Below, piece by piece: positions 1 to 4,800 of a DNA stretch of 5,377 nt. Position 1 is the first letter of the stretch; every line of letters starts with the position of its first letter. Under the pieces are notes generated by a model. It saw only the letters and a program-made list of their open reading frames with translations, searched no databases and had not been told where the DNA came from. The stretch is from positions 1-5,377 of the forward strand of contig JAFRUW010000154.1 of assembly GCA_017438675.1 (NCBI GenBank), in the 5' to 3' direction. This DNA comes from Oscillospiraceae bacterium. Its GTDB lineage: Bacteria > Bacillota > Clostridia > Oscillospirales > Oscillospiraceae. Made by a program: the position numbers and the translations under genes.

Positions 1-119
1 CAGGTTCCTCCTCCGTCCCCGCTCACGTGGAGATGATGGGCTTCCTGGGCATGGGCAACAACCCCAGGGTCGGCGCATCCGTCGCCGTGGCAGTTGCTGT
101 TCAGAACAGCTTGAACTGA
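1..119 (+). CDS. GGGtGRT protein, C-terminal 38 residues (5' truncated by window edge)
   Basis: The open frame runs from base 3 to the TGA at 117-119 and encodes the end of a protein. The visible tail contains SSSVPAHVEMMGFLGMGNNP followed by an alternating Val/Ala stretch (VAVAVAV) and ends in NSLN. From memory this matches the very conserved C-terminus of the GGGtGRT family, cytosolic proteins of about 330 residues common in Clostridia. They are often encoded near a NifU-like iron-sulfur scaffold and have no settled biochemical function. The Gly-rich signature that names the family lies upstream of the window and cannot be checked here. The gene is transcribed toward the other genes of the window and is closed by the hairpin terminator 12 bases downstream. 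The family call comes from recognising the tail only; the reading frame and stop are seen directly. Confidence 0.7.
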   Translation, partial: GSSSVPAHVEMMGFLGMGNNPRVGASVAVAVAVQNSLN

Positions 120-130
120 TCGGTAATCTT

Positions 131-167
131 AAAAATCCCCTGTTCGGTCACCGAACAGGGGATTTTT
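131..167 (+). terminator. Rho-independent terminator, potentially bidirectional
   Basis: A perfect 17-bp stem (131-147 with 151-167) with a 3-base loop; the core reads CCCCTGTTCGG / CCGAACAGGGG. It is preceded by AAAAA and followed by TTTTTT, so it can terminate the GGGtGRT transcript on the plus strand and could also act on the minus strand. The same core and the bases after it recur at 1472-1502 in inverted orientation as the outer end of array B. Confidence 0.9.
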
Positions 168-205
168 TAATGAAAAATTGAAAATGGGAAATGAAAAATG
201 GTGGT

Positions 206-233
206 ATTTTTTAATTCTGACGAATTAAAAAAT
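206..233. repeat. AT-rich 12-bp inverted repeat of array A
   Basis: Bases 206-217 and 222-233 pair perfectly around a TGAC loop; the inner part is TTTAATTC / GAATTAAA. The counterpart in array B is 1403-1430. The two differ by a T-A to A-T exchange at one stem position, so pairing is kept in both copies. Confidence 0.85.
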
Positions 234-316
234 GAATTGGAAAGCGGGCGATCAATGATCGCCCCTACGGGTGCGGAGGGTATTTACAGGCGGATGTGGA
301 TAACCGCCTCGCCCGT

Positions 317-493
317 GTAGGGGAGGGCCTCCGCGCCCTCCCGCCGCCGGCGCCGATTCGGACAACGGATGCGCCCGCAATAGACGGATAATCTGCGATA
401 CAAGGCGTAGGGGCGATCATCGATCGCCCGCCGCCGGCGCCGATTCGGATAAACACCGCACGGGCAATAGAAGGACAATCGGCGGTCCAAAAT
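317..493 (+). repeat. Two tandem units of about 90 nt, each GTAGGGG-hairpin plus spacer
   Basis: Unit 1 (317-406, 90 nt) and unit 2 (407-493, 87 nt) both start GTAGGGG, form a hairpin, then share CCCGCCGCCGGCGCCGATTC and a looser spacer containing GCAATAGA. The hairpins themselves differ: unit 1 has GGGAGGGC/GCCCTCCC, unit 2 has GGGCGATC/GATCGCCC. Array B has a single unit here (1231-1320, 90 nt). The array has therefore expanded or contracted by one unit, and the hairpin core has changed without loss of the flanks. Confidence 0.8.
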
Positions 494-533
494 GTAGGGG
501 CCGATGCCCACATCGGCCCGCGGTACAGAATAT

Positions 534-585
534 GATTACCGAGGCATTGCGATGAAAACGCACAGTGCCGGTTGACATAAAACGG
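534..585 (+). repeat. 52-nt module X, copy 1
   Basis: Begins GATTACCGAGGCATTGCG and ends in GGTTGACATAAAACGG. Copy 2 is at 1155-1206, differs at only about five positions, and lies in the same plus-strand direction although the surrounding arrays are in opposite directions. The embedded TTGACA (572-577) has no -10 box at the right distance, so I do not call a promoter. Confidence 0.8.
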
Positions 586-593
586 ATAAGACA

Positions 594-640
594 ATCCCCC
601 AGTCACCTGCGGTGACAGCCCCCTTTACACAAGGGGGCCT
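594..640. repeat. Double-hairpin repeat module
   Basis: Two adjacent perfect hairpins: GTCACC (602-607) with GGTGAC (611-616), and GCCCCCTT (618-625) with AAGGGGGC (631-638). They are preceded by CCCCC. From memory, this CAGTCACC..GGTGACAGCCCCC..GGGGGC form is a frequent dispersed intergenic repeat in gut Clostridia; that needs a genome search. There is no T-run on either side, so it is not a typical terminator. It lies only beside array A and has no counterpart in array B. Bases 641-672 show nothing recognisable. Confidence 0.65.
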
Positions 641-672
641 GATATGCACCAAACCACACGCGGCAAAAACGC

Positions 673-700
673 AAAAAGCGGGCGACTATCGGTCGCCCGC
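673..700 (-). terminator. Rho-independent terminator of the lipoprotein gene
   Basis: GCGGGCGAC (678-686) pairs perfectly over 9 bp with GTCGCCCGC (692-700) around a 5-base loop. On the minus strand the stem is followed by TTTTT (677-673) and then GCGTTTTT. It begins 27 bases after the lipoprotein stop codon, in the correct orientation. The GGGCGAC stem also resembles the hairpin cores of the neighbouring array, so it may derive from the same repeat family. Confidence 0.85.
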
Positions 701-726
701 AGAATGTTCTTTTGGTTTCTGATTCT

Positions 727-1059
727 TCAGTTTCTGAGTAAGTATATCTTTTCCGCAACAATAATGGTTTGTGAAGGGTCGAAAGGTTCTGCAGGTATGA
801 TTGTAGCCAAACTGTGACCCACATAACCTTTTCCGTTAAGATCAAGCTGATAAATCTCGTCTTCACTCACATCTTCATGAAGGACATTTACCTCAACAAT
901 GTTATCATAGGGATCATCATTATCTCCGACGTACCGGACTAATATTGCGATCTCACGCTCCCTTTTTGTCGGCCTGTCGGAATTGCATGCAGACAGCAGG
1001 AAAAGACAGGAACAGACGGCTATAAGGAGGCTCAGCTTTCTGATTACTGCTTTGTTCAT
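727..1059 (-). CDS. Small predicted lipoprotein of unknown function
   Basis: Encodes 110 residues. The N-terminus is a lipoprotein signal peptide: charged start MNKAVIRK, a hydrophobic core at about 9-22, and lipobox LLSAC with the acylated cysteine at position 25. The mature part is about 86 residues, acidic, and looks like a small beta-rich domain (for example VRYVGDNDDPYDNIVEVNVL near 41-60). I do not recognise the family. The ATG start is supported by AAAGGAGC (1066-1073 on the plus strand) seven bases upstream. The gene is monocistronic: its own promoter is at 1112-1140 and its own terminator at 673-700. It is visibly more AT-rich than the yidC-jag genes and lies between inverted repeat arrays, which hints at acquisition. 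Predicted location is the outer face of the cytoplasmic membrane. That it is a lipoprotein is well supported; the function is unknown. Confidence 0.8.
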   Translation of the reverse strand: MNKAVIRKLSLLIAVCSCLFLLSACNSDRPTKREREIAILVRYVGDNDDPYDNIVEVNVLHEDVSEDEIYQLDLNGKGYVGHSLATIIPAEPFDPSQTIIVAEKIYLLRN

Positions 1060-1111
1060 AAAAATGCTCCTTTCCAGTCAGCGAGCAGAATACTAACGCA
1101 ACCTTTTAATT

Positions 1112-1140
1112 AGTATACAATCACAATTGTCTGCCGTCAA
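1112..1140 (-). promoter_or_regulatory. Sigma-A-type promoter of the lipoprotein gene
   Basis: Read on the minus strand: -35 TTGACG (1140-1135), a 17-base spacer, then -10 TATACT (1117-1112). Both boxes are one base from consensus with ideal spacing. Transcription would start near 1105, giving a leader of about 45 nt before the ATG at 1059. The spacer contains the 8-base palindrome ACAATTGT, and TTGTACAA lies just upstream of the -35; either could be an operator but I have no support for one. Confidence 0.85.
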
Positions 1141-1154
1141 GTTGTACAAATTGC

Positions 1155-1206
1155 GATTACCGAGGCATTGCGGTGAAAATGCACCGTGGCGGTTGACATA
1201 ACACGG
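1155..1206 (+). repeat. 52-nt module X, copy 2
   Basis: About 47 of 52 bases match 534-585, from GATTACCGAGGCATTGCG to CGGTTGACATAACACGG. In both places the module abuts the inner hairpin side of the array, but it is in direct orientation while the arrays are inverted, so it has been flipped in one of them. It starts 14 bases upstream of the lipoprotein gene's -35 box. Confidence 0.8.
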
Positions 1207-1402
1207 GTCGATGTGGGCATCGACCCCTACATTTTGTGCCGTTGTCTGTTCTTCTATCGCCCGTGCGTCGGTTATCCGAATCTGCGCCGTCGGCGGGAGG
1301 GCGCAGAGGCCCTCCCCTACGCGGGCATGGCGGTTATCCGCACACGCCCGAAATAACCGCCGCACCCGTAGGGGCGATCATTGATCGCCCGCTTTCAAAT
1401 AC

Positions 1403-1430
1403 ATTATTTAATTCGTCAGAATTAAATAAT
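1403..1430. repeat. AT-rich 12-bp inverted repeat of array B
   Basis: Bases 1403-1414 and 1419-1430 pair perfectly around a GTCA loop (TGAC on the minus strand, as in array A). It is the counterpart of 206-233 with a compensated base-pair exchange. Confidence 0.85.
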
Positions 1431-1471
1431 ACCGCCATTTTTCATTCTGCATTTTCAATTTTTCATTAACA

Positions 1472-1502
1472 AACCCCCTGTCCGGGTTCCGAACAGGGGG
1501 TT
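1472..1502 (-). terminator. Probable terminator of the rpmH-to-PH-domain operon
   Basis: AACCCCCTGT (1472-1481) pairs over 10 bp with ACAGGGGGTT (1493-1502). After one mismatch, a further 3 bp close a short loop. On the minus strand the stem is followed by TTGTTAAT, a weak U-tract. It starts 9 bases after the stop codon of the PH-domain gene. The core is homologous to the terminator at 131-167. Confidence 0.75.
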
Positions 1503-1511
1503 CGTCATTTT

Positions 1512-1895
1512 TCAGTTCATGGAATATCTGCTTATCATTCGCCCGATTTCAAGGATATTGCTGCTGCCGTGGAATTCAAAGCTGGCCTTCAGGCCGTTGT
1601 TGAAAAACAGCGCAAGCTCCGCGTCGGGAATGAGCTCGGCAAAGCCCACGGTCTGGATGCCGAAATACTGGATGTTGGAATAGGGCAGGGAGAAAACCTC
1701 CTGGCGCTTGCCGGTTACGCCCTCGACCTCGGCGGTTATGACCCTCATGTTGGTAAAAACCACCTGGTCGCGCACGGTTTTGTACACGCCGATAAGCTGC
1801 TCGTCCTCAACCAGAAGCTTCGCCACATTCTTGTTTATCTTACTGCTTTCGATCCGCTGCAGGTTGAATGTTGCATCCTTGGAAAAACCGATCAT
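1512..1895 (-). CDS. Bacterial PH-domain protein (bPH_1 / YvbH-YokE-like)
   Basis: Encodes 127 residues with no signal peptide or membrane segment. It matches the bacterial pleckstrin-homology-like family once called DUF1696. The diagnostic core runs from about 35 to 100: VYKTVRDQVVFTNMR (38-51 area), then GVTGKRQEVFSLPYSNI, then a strand pair ending DAELALFFNNG. The order of beta strands followed by a C-terminal helix (about 110-125) fits the fold. Members are small cytoplasmic proteins, often stress- or phage-associated, whose ligand is mostly unknown; lipid binding should not be assumed. The start is the ATG at 1895, preceded by GGGAAAGGAAAA. It follows acpP by 24 bases on the same strand with no terminator between, so it is very likely the last gene of the operon. 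The family call is fairly secure; the role is not known. Confidence 0.8.
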   Translation of the reverse strand: MIGFSKDATFNLQRIESSKINKNVAKLLVEDEQLIGVYKTVRDQVVFTNMRVITAEVEGVTGKRQEVFSLPYSNIQYFGIQTVGFAELIPDAELALFFNNGLKASFEFHGSSNILEIGRMISRYSMN

Positions 1896-1919
1896 TTTCT
1901 GTTTTCCTTTCCCGGCGCC

Positions 1920-2147
1920 TTAAATCAGGCTTTCGATATACTCCACTGCCTCGTCAACTGTCTTAAGCTCCGCAATAGCCTCGTCGGGGATGGAAATGGA
2001 AAACTCATCCTCAAGAGCCATCATTACTTCCACAACATCAAGGGAATCGGCGCCCAGATCGTCCACGATGTTTGTTTCGCGGCCGATGGTTTCGGGGTCG
2101 ATATCAAGCTGTTCCGCAAGAAATTCTCTGATTTTATCGTATACCAT
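1920..2147 (-). CDS. acpP: Acyl carrier protein
   Basis: Encodes 75 residues, the normal length for a type II fatty-acid-synthase ACP. The phosphopantetheine site is intact: DDLGADSLDVVE at about 29-40 with Ser35 as the attachment residue. It is strongly acidic, with the usual helix pattern and the conserved FSISIPDE region after helix II (49-56). It carries growing acyl chains in the cytoplasm for the Fab enzymes and for phospholipid or lipid modification enzymes. The frame remains open upstream, but the true start is the ATG at 2147: it has an ideal TAAGGAGG six to seven bases before it and gives a standard ACP N-terminus (MVYDKIREFL). The ribosome binding site overlaps the jag stop codon and only 10 bases separate the two genes, so translation is probably coupled to jag. 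Location in this operon rather than beside plsX or fab genes is unusual. Confidence 0.95.
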   Translation of the reverse strand: MVYDKIREFLAEQLDIDPETIGRETNIVDDLGADSLDVVEVMMALEDEFSISIPDEAIAELKTVDEAVEYIESLI

Positions 2148-2157
2148 GTTTTCCTCC

Positions 2158-2880
2158 TTAGAGCCATTCACGGCTTGAAGTTGCAGTATTGCTGCTGTAA
2201 TCGGGATAATCAACATCGCTGAAAGCGTCCCTCTTGGGAGGGCGCTTCTGCTGCCTGTCAAGGGCGACCACAACGCGGCGGTTGGGCTCGGTGCCGGTGG
2301 AGTAGGTTGTCACGCCGTCAAAATCCTGAAGGCTTGCGTGGATGACATGACGCTCGTAGGCGTTCATGGGCTCCAGAGTGATGTTTCTGCGGTACTTTCT
2401 CACCTTTCCCGCCACCTTCTCTGCCAGGCGCTTCAGAGATTCCTCTCTCTTTGCCCTGTAATTCTCGGCGTCAACGCTGATCCTCAGACGCTCGTCGCTG
2501 CGGTTCTTGTTGATGGTGTAGTTGGCAAGGTGCTGGATAGCGTCCAGCGTCTCGCCCCGGTGACCGATGAGGGAGCCGATATGCTCGCCGTCAAAGTTGA
2601 CGGAGAGCCCGTTCTCTGTCTCTTCGATGCATATATTGGCCTCCACGTCCATGTGCTCCAGAAGGCCGCGGAGGAAGCTTTCCAGCTTTTCCGCCTGGGT
2701 CTCGGGAACCTCATAGCTCACGCGGACCTTTGCCGGCGCGCTGCCGATACCGAAAAAGCCAGACTTTGCCCGCTCAAGGATCTCCACCGTGACCTCGTCA
2801 CGGGTCTTGTTCAGCTCGCTTAAAGCGAGGGCAACGGCTTCTTCCTCGGTTTTGCCGGTATATTCAATTGATTTATACAT
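2158..2880 (-). CDS. jag: RNA-binding protein Jag/KhpB
   Basis: Encodes 240 residues in the classic three-part layout. The Jag-N domain spans about 1-52, with KSGFFGIG at 39-46. A KH domain follows at about 75-140, with its GXXG loop as GHRG at 106-109. The R3H domain is at about 145-206, with the RxxxH motif at Arg177-His181 and the conserved TGTEPNRRVVV end. A basic, then acidic and Ser-rich tail (207-240) looks disordered. KhpB binds RNA, pairs with KhpA in Firmicutes, and affects cell elongation, division and sporulation-related functions; the gene almost always follows yidC, as it does here. The gap to yidC is 15 bases, with a GGGAG ribosome binding site overlapping the yidC stop. All key residues are present. 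Identity is secure; the RNA targets in this organism are unknown. Confidence 0.95.
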   Translation of the reverse strand: MYKSIEYTGKTEEEAVALALSELNKTRDEVTVEILERAKSGFFGIGSAPAKVRVSYEVPETQAEKLESFLRGLLEHMDVEANICIEETENGLSVNFDGEHIGSLIGHRGETLDAIQHLANYTINKNRSDERLRISVDAENYRAKREESLKRLAEKVAGKVRKYRRNITLEPMNAYERHVIHASLQDFDGVTTYSTGTEPNRRVVVALDRQQKRPPKRDAFSDVDYPDYSSNTATSSREWL

Positions 2881-2895
2881 ACAGGTAAATCTCCC

Positions 2896-4092
2896 TTAGT
2901 CCTGATAATCCCCGGCGTCGTCGGCCCGGGACTCAGTATTCTTATATCTGTCGGGATCGTAAGCGCGGCCCCTTGCGTAGGTGCGCTTGCCGACCCTGCC
3001 GGTGATCTCTTCGGCTGTTTCTTCGGCCTTGGCGTGCTGGCGCTCCCACTCGGATTCCTTCGCCCTCTGAGCGTCCTTCAGATTCTTCTGGATCTTGCTC
3101 TTTGAGGTGTTCTTGTTCTGGAAGGAGCCGCCGTTTTCCGCGTAAAGACGCTCGGTCTCTTTGCGCTTTGCCTCAAGCTTCGCCTCTTTTTCAGCCATGC
3201 GCTGCCGGTAATCCGCCTCTTCGTCCGCCAGCTGCGCCTTGATGCGCTTGTTCAGGACAGCGTCCTGAATGGCGCTGAAGCCCATGCTGCAGATCCAGTA
3301 AAGACCGATGGCAGCAGGCATCATAAAGCCGAAAACCAGGGTGATGAGGGGCATGGTGTAGTTGAGGGACTTCATGGTGTTGGCAGTGGAGTCGTCATTT
3401 CCCGCGGTGCTTGCGTTCAGCTTTGTGGACAGGAAGGTGATGACAGCCGCCAGTACCGGAATGAGGAACAGGGCCAATGCCTTGCCCCATACGGCAGGTG
3501 ATGACCAGTCCGTGTCCATGAAAAAGTTCCACTTGGGCTGCTGAGCCAGATCCAGTCCCAGGAAGTTGTAGGAGAGCTGCTTCAGCTTGTCGGAAAGACC
3601 GGCAAAATCGCTGAAATGCTCCGTGATGAACTGGCTCTGAGAGATCTGTTCATAGGCCTTGTTGAGGGTGGAGGTGAAGTTCATGGAGTTGAGCTTCTCC
3701 AGGATGGCGCCGCCTTCTTCCAGAAGGGAGCCGGGGACGCCCATCATAATGGTCAGCGGGAAACGGATGGCCTGGTAGAGAGCAAGGAGAATGGGGAAGG
3801 GGAGAAGTGTCCAGAGGCAGCCCGACATGGGGTTGATGTGGTTCTCGCGGTAGAGCTTCTGAACCTCCATCTGATACTTCTGGGGGTCACTGCCGTACTG
3901 CTTCTCCAGCTCCTTGACCTGGGGCTGAAGCCTTGTGGTGCGGGCCATGCTCTTTTTGCTCTTGATCTGGAAGGGCATCATAATGAGCTTCACTATGAGC
4001 GCAAAGAGGATGATAGCCACGCCGTAGTTCGTTGTGAGCTCATAGAGCCACATAAGCAGAACGCCAAACGGCCTTGCAATAGTACTCAACAT
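2896..4092 (-). CDS. yidC: Membrane protein insertase YidC/Oxa1
   Basis: Encodes 398 residues. It inserts and folds membrane proteins, alone or with SecYEG. The N-terminus enters the membrane directly (hydrophobic segments about 9-19 and 24-40) and has neither a signal peptide with lipobox, as in Bacillus SpoIIIJ, nor the large periplasmic domain of Proteobacteria. After the first segment come the charged cytoplasmic hairpin (about 43-88) and the conserved INPMSGCLWTLLPFPILLAL segment (86-105). An extracytoplasmic loop (about 112-200) precedes the final membrane helices at about 203-223 and 245-280, with GLYWICSMGFSAIQDAVLNK. The hydrophilic-groove residue that is Arg in Bacillus appears as Lys35 (ALIVKLIMMP), which I recall as usual in Clostridia. 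The tail from 282 is long, charged, Ala/Glu/Lys-rich and probably coiled coil to about 320, then strongly basic. ATG start with AAGGAAC upstream. Confidence 0.95.
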   Translation of the reverse strand: MLSTIARPFGVLLMWLYELTTNYGVAIILFALIVKLIMMPFQIKSKKSMARTTRLQPQVKELEKQYGSDPQKYQMEVQKLYRENHINPMSGCLWTLLPFPILLALYQAIRFPLTIMMGVPGSLLEEGGAILEKLNSMNFTSTLNKAYEQISQSQFITEHFSDFAGLSDKLKQLSYNFLGLDLAQQPKWNFFMDTDWSSPAVWGKALALFLIPVLAAVITFLSTKLNASTAGNDDSTANTMKSLNYTMPLITLVFGFMMPAAIGLYWICSMGFSAIQDAVLNKRIKAQLADEEADYRQRMAEKEAKLEAKRKETERLYAENGGSFQNKNTSKSKIQKNLKDAQRAKESEWERQHAKAEETAEEITGRVGKRTYARGRAYDPDRYKNTESRADDAGDYQD

Positions 4093-4222
4093 TTTAAATT
4101 GTTCCTTTCCCTGTCTCCGGAGCCGTGCCCCGGAAAAGGATGGTGATGATAACTGTTGCCGCGAAAAGCGGCGTTCGCCTGTCTGTCAGGCGGCCCGACC
4201 CTGTCATAAGCGGGCCCCGGGG
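4093..4222 (-). other. yidD-yidC intergenic leader with two hairpins
   Basis: A 130-base gap inside the gene string. It holds two perfect small hairpins, GCCGC/GCGGC (4158-4162/4168-4172) and CGCCTG/CAGGCG (4176-4181/4187-4192). It also has an imperfect GC-rich one near the yidC ribosome binding site (CCGGAGCC..GCCCCGG, about 4117-4133). No U-tract follows any of them, and I see no convincing promoter on the minus strand. They may be RNA processing or stability elements between yidD and yidC. Regulation is inference only. Confidence 0.5.
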
Positions 4223-4441
4223 TCAGGGGACGGGGTCAAAGGGATCGTATTCGCCGAAATGAAAGGGGTGACATCTCATGATCCGCTTAAATGCGAGCCA
4301 TGACCCCTTTGCCGCGCCGTACTTCTCCAGAGCCTCAATGGCATACTGGGAGCAGGTGGGGATGTAACGGCAGCAGGGCTGCCGCAGGGGAGAGATGTGT
4401 TTTCTGTAAAACTTTATAAGAGCGATCAGTACCCTTTTCAT
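4223..4441 (-). CDS. yidD: Membrane protein insertion efficiency factor YidD
   Basis: Encodes 72 residues, a normal size for the family. The signature is complete: FYRKHISPL (11-19), CCRYIPTCSQYAIEAL (23-38) with conserved cysteines 24 and 30, G42...G46, and RIMRCHPF (53-60) with Cys57, ending in DPVP. YidD is a small inner-face, membrane-associated protein that helps YidC-dependent insertion. The C-terminus reads HFGEYDPFDPVP where many members have GGxDPVP, a small difference. The start codon overlaps the rnpA stop as ATGA (4441-4438), which points to translational coupling, and yidC follows after 130 bases. Confidence 0.95.
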   Translation of the reverse strand: MKRVLIALIKFYRKHISPLRQPCCRYIPTCSQYAIEALEKYGAAKGSWLAFKRIMRCHPFHFGEYDPFDPVP

Positions 4442-4800
4442 CGGTTGTTTCCCTCATCGGATACATCGGGGATAAGCAGGCCCAAACGGCCGCATGTGCG
4501 GAGAAAATCCGCCTCCAGCTCGTGATAATCGGAGCCGCGGCTCATCTGCTTTGCCACCACCACAATATCCCATCCGTTTTCCAGCCTGTGAGAGTTAAGT
4601 CTGAATATCTCCTTCAGGCGGCGGCGGATCTTGTTGCGATGGACCGCTTTTCCCAGCTTCGTACTGACTGTGATACCCAGCCGGTGGACGCCCAGCCTGT
4701 TGCGCCGGCAGTAGATCACCAATCGGGGGCTTCCCGCCCGCTCTCCCTTAGCGTAGAGCCTGCGGAATTCGTAATTGTTTTTAATGGTTTCGACCTTCAA
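4438..4800 (-). CDS. rnpA: Ribonuclease P protein component
   Basis: Encodes 120 residues. It binds the catalytic RNase P RNA and the 5' leader of precursor tRNAs. The family hallmarks are present: NYEFRRLYAKG at about 9-19, the aromatic residues of the central cleft, and the RNR motif KAVHRNKIRRRLKEIFR (51-67), followed by DIVVVAK (78-84). The start is a TTG at 4800, preceded at five bases by GGGGGTG. No ATG or GTG lies in frame close by, and the resulting N-terminus (MKVETIKNN) fits the family, so TTG is preferred. Gene order rpmH-rnpA-yidD is standard. The weak start codon behind the hairpin at 4855-4876 may reduce RnpA relative to the abundant L34 from the same transcript, but that is inference. 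Confidence 0.94.
   Translation of the reverse strand: MKVETIKNNYEFRRLYAKGERAGSPRLVIYCRRNRLGVHRLGITVSTKLGKAVHRNKIRRRLKEIFRLNSHRLENGWDIVVVAKQMSRGSDYHELEADFLRTCGRLGLLIPDVSDEGNNR

Larger units (their letters stand above)
131..585 (+). repeat. Modular palindromic repeat array A
   Basis: This gene-free stretch is built of short inverted repeats. From left to right they are: the terminator stem; an AT stem (206-217/222-233); a GGGCGATC stem (246-264) whose CCCCTAC flank faces inward; then three hairpins each introduced by GTAGGGG and closed by CCCG. Their cores are 321-342 (GGGAGGGC stem), 411-429 (GGGCGATC stem) and 498-519 (GGGCCGATG stem). A 52-nt module (534-585) ends the array. The order of modules repeats in inverted orientation at 1155-1503, with one fewer unit. 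GTAGGGG-headed palindromes are, as I recall, common in gut Clostridia and also in cyanobacteria. No coding frame here looks real. Function is unknown; nucleic-acid structure, transcript protection or mobility are all possible. Confidence 0.85.
1155..1503 (-). repeat. Modular palindromic repeat array B (inverted, shorter copy of array A)
   Basis: Read on the minus strand this follows array A module by module: terminator stem (1502-1472), TTAATGAAAAATTGAAAATG, AT stem (1430-1403), GGGCGATC hairpin (1390-1372), a spacer with GGATAACCGCC, the GTAGGGG-headed GGGAGGGC hairpin (core 1316-1295), one 90-nt unit (1320-1231), then the GGGTCGATG hairpin (1226-1205). Array A has one extra unit between the last two hairpins. 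An additional 8-bp stem, GCGGTTAT/ATAACCGC (1330-1337/1353-1360), is well formed here but degenerate in A. The lipoprotein transcription unit lies between the two arrays. There is no coding evidence. Confidence 0.85.

Noticed and set aside
295..303. Perfect DnaA-box match TGTGGATAA
   Set aside because: It is a single site inside a repeat spacer; the counterpart in array B reads TGCGGATAA and there is no cluster, so chance is the better explanation.
572..577. TTGACA in module X as a -35 box (also 1193-1198)
   Set aside because: No -10-like hexamer 16-18 bases downstream on the plus strand, and no gene in that direction.
131..585. CRISPR array
   Set aside because: Repeats are few, unequal, palindromic and separated by related rather than unique spacers; there are no cas genes.
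265..606. Open minus-strand frames of 75-113 codons across array A
   Set aside because: They run through tandem palindromic repeats, are Arg/Pro/Cys-rich, overlap each other in different frames and lack ribosome binding sites. Openness is a by-product of GC-rich repeats.
1093..1469. Open frames on both strands across array B
   Set aside because: Same repeat composition as array A, no start signal, and one overlaps the lipoprotein promoter.
1569..2222. 217-codon plus-strand frame opposite acpP and the PH-domain gene
   Set aside because: Antisense shadow of two well-identified genes with no recognisable domain. The same applies to the plus-strand frames opposite jag (2338-2823), yidC (3616-4146) and rnpA (4522-4881).
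1920..2273. Longer acyl carrier protein start (117 residues)
   Set aside because: The extension overlaps the jag coding end in another frame and has no ribosome binding site; the ATG at 2147 has TAAGGAGG and gives the standard 75-residue ACP.
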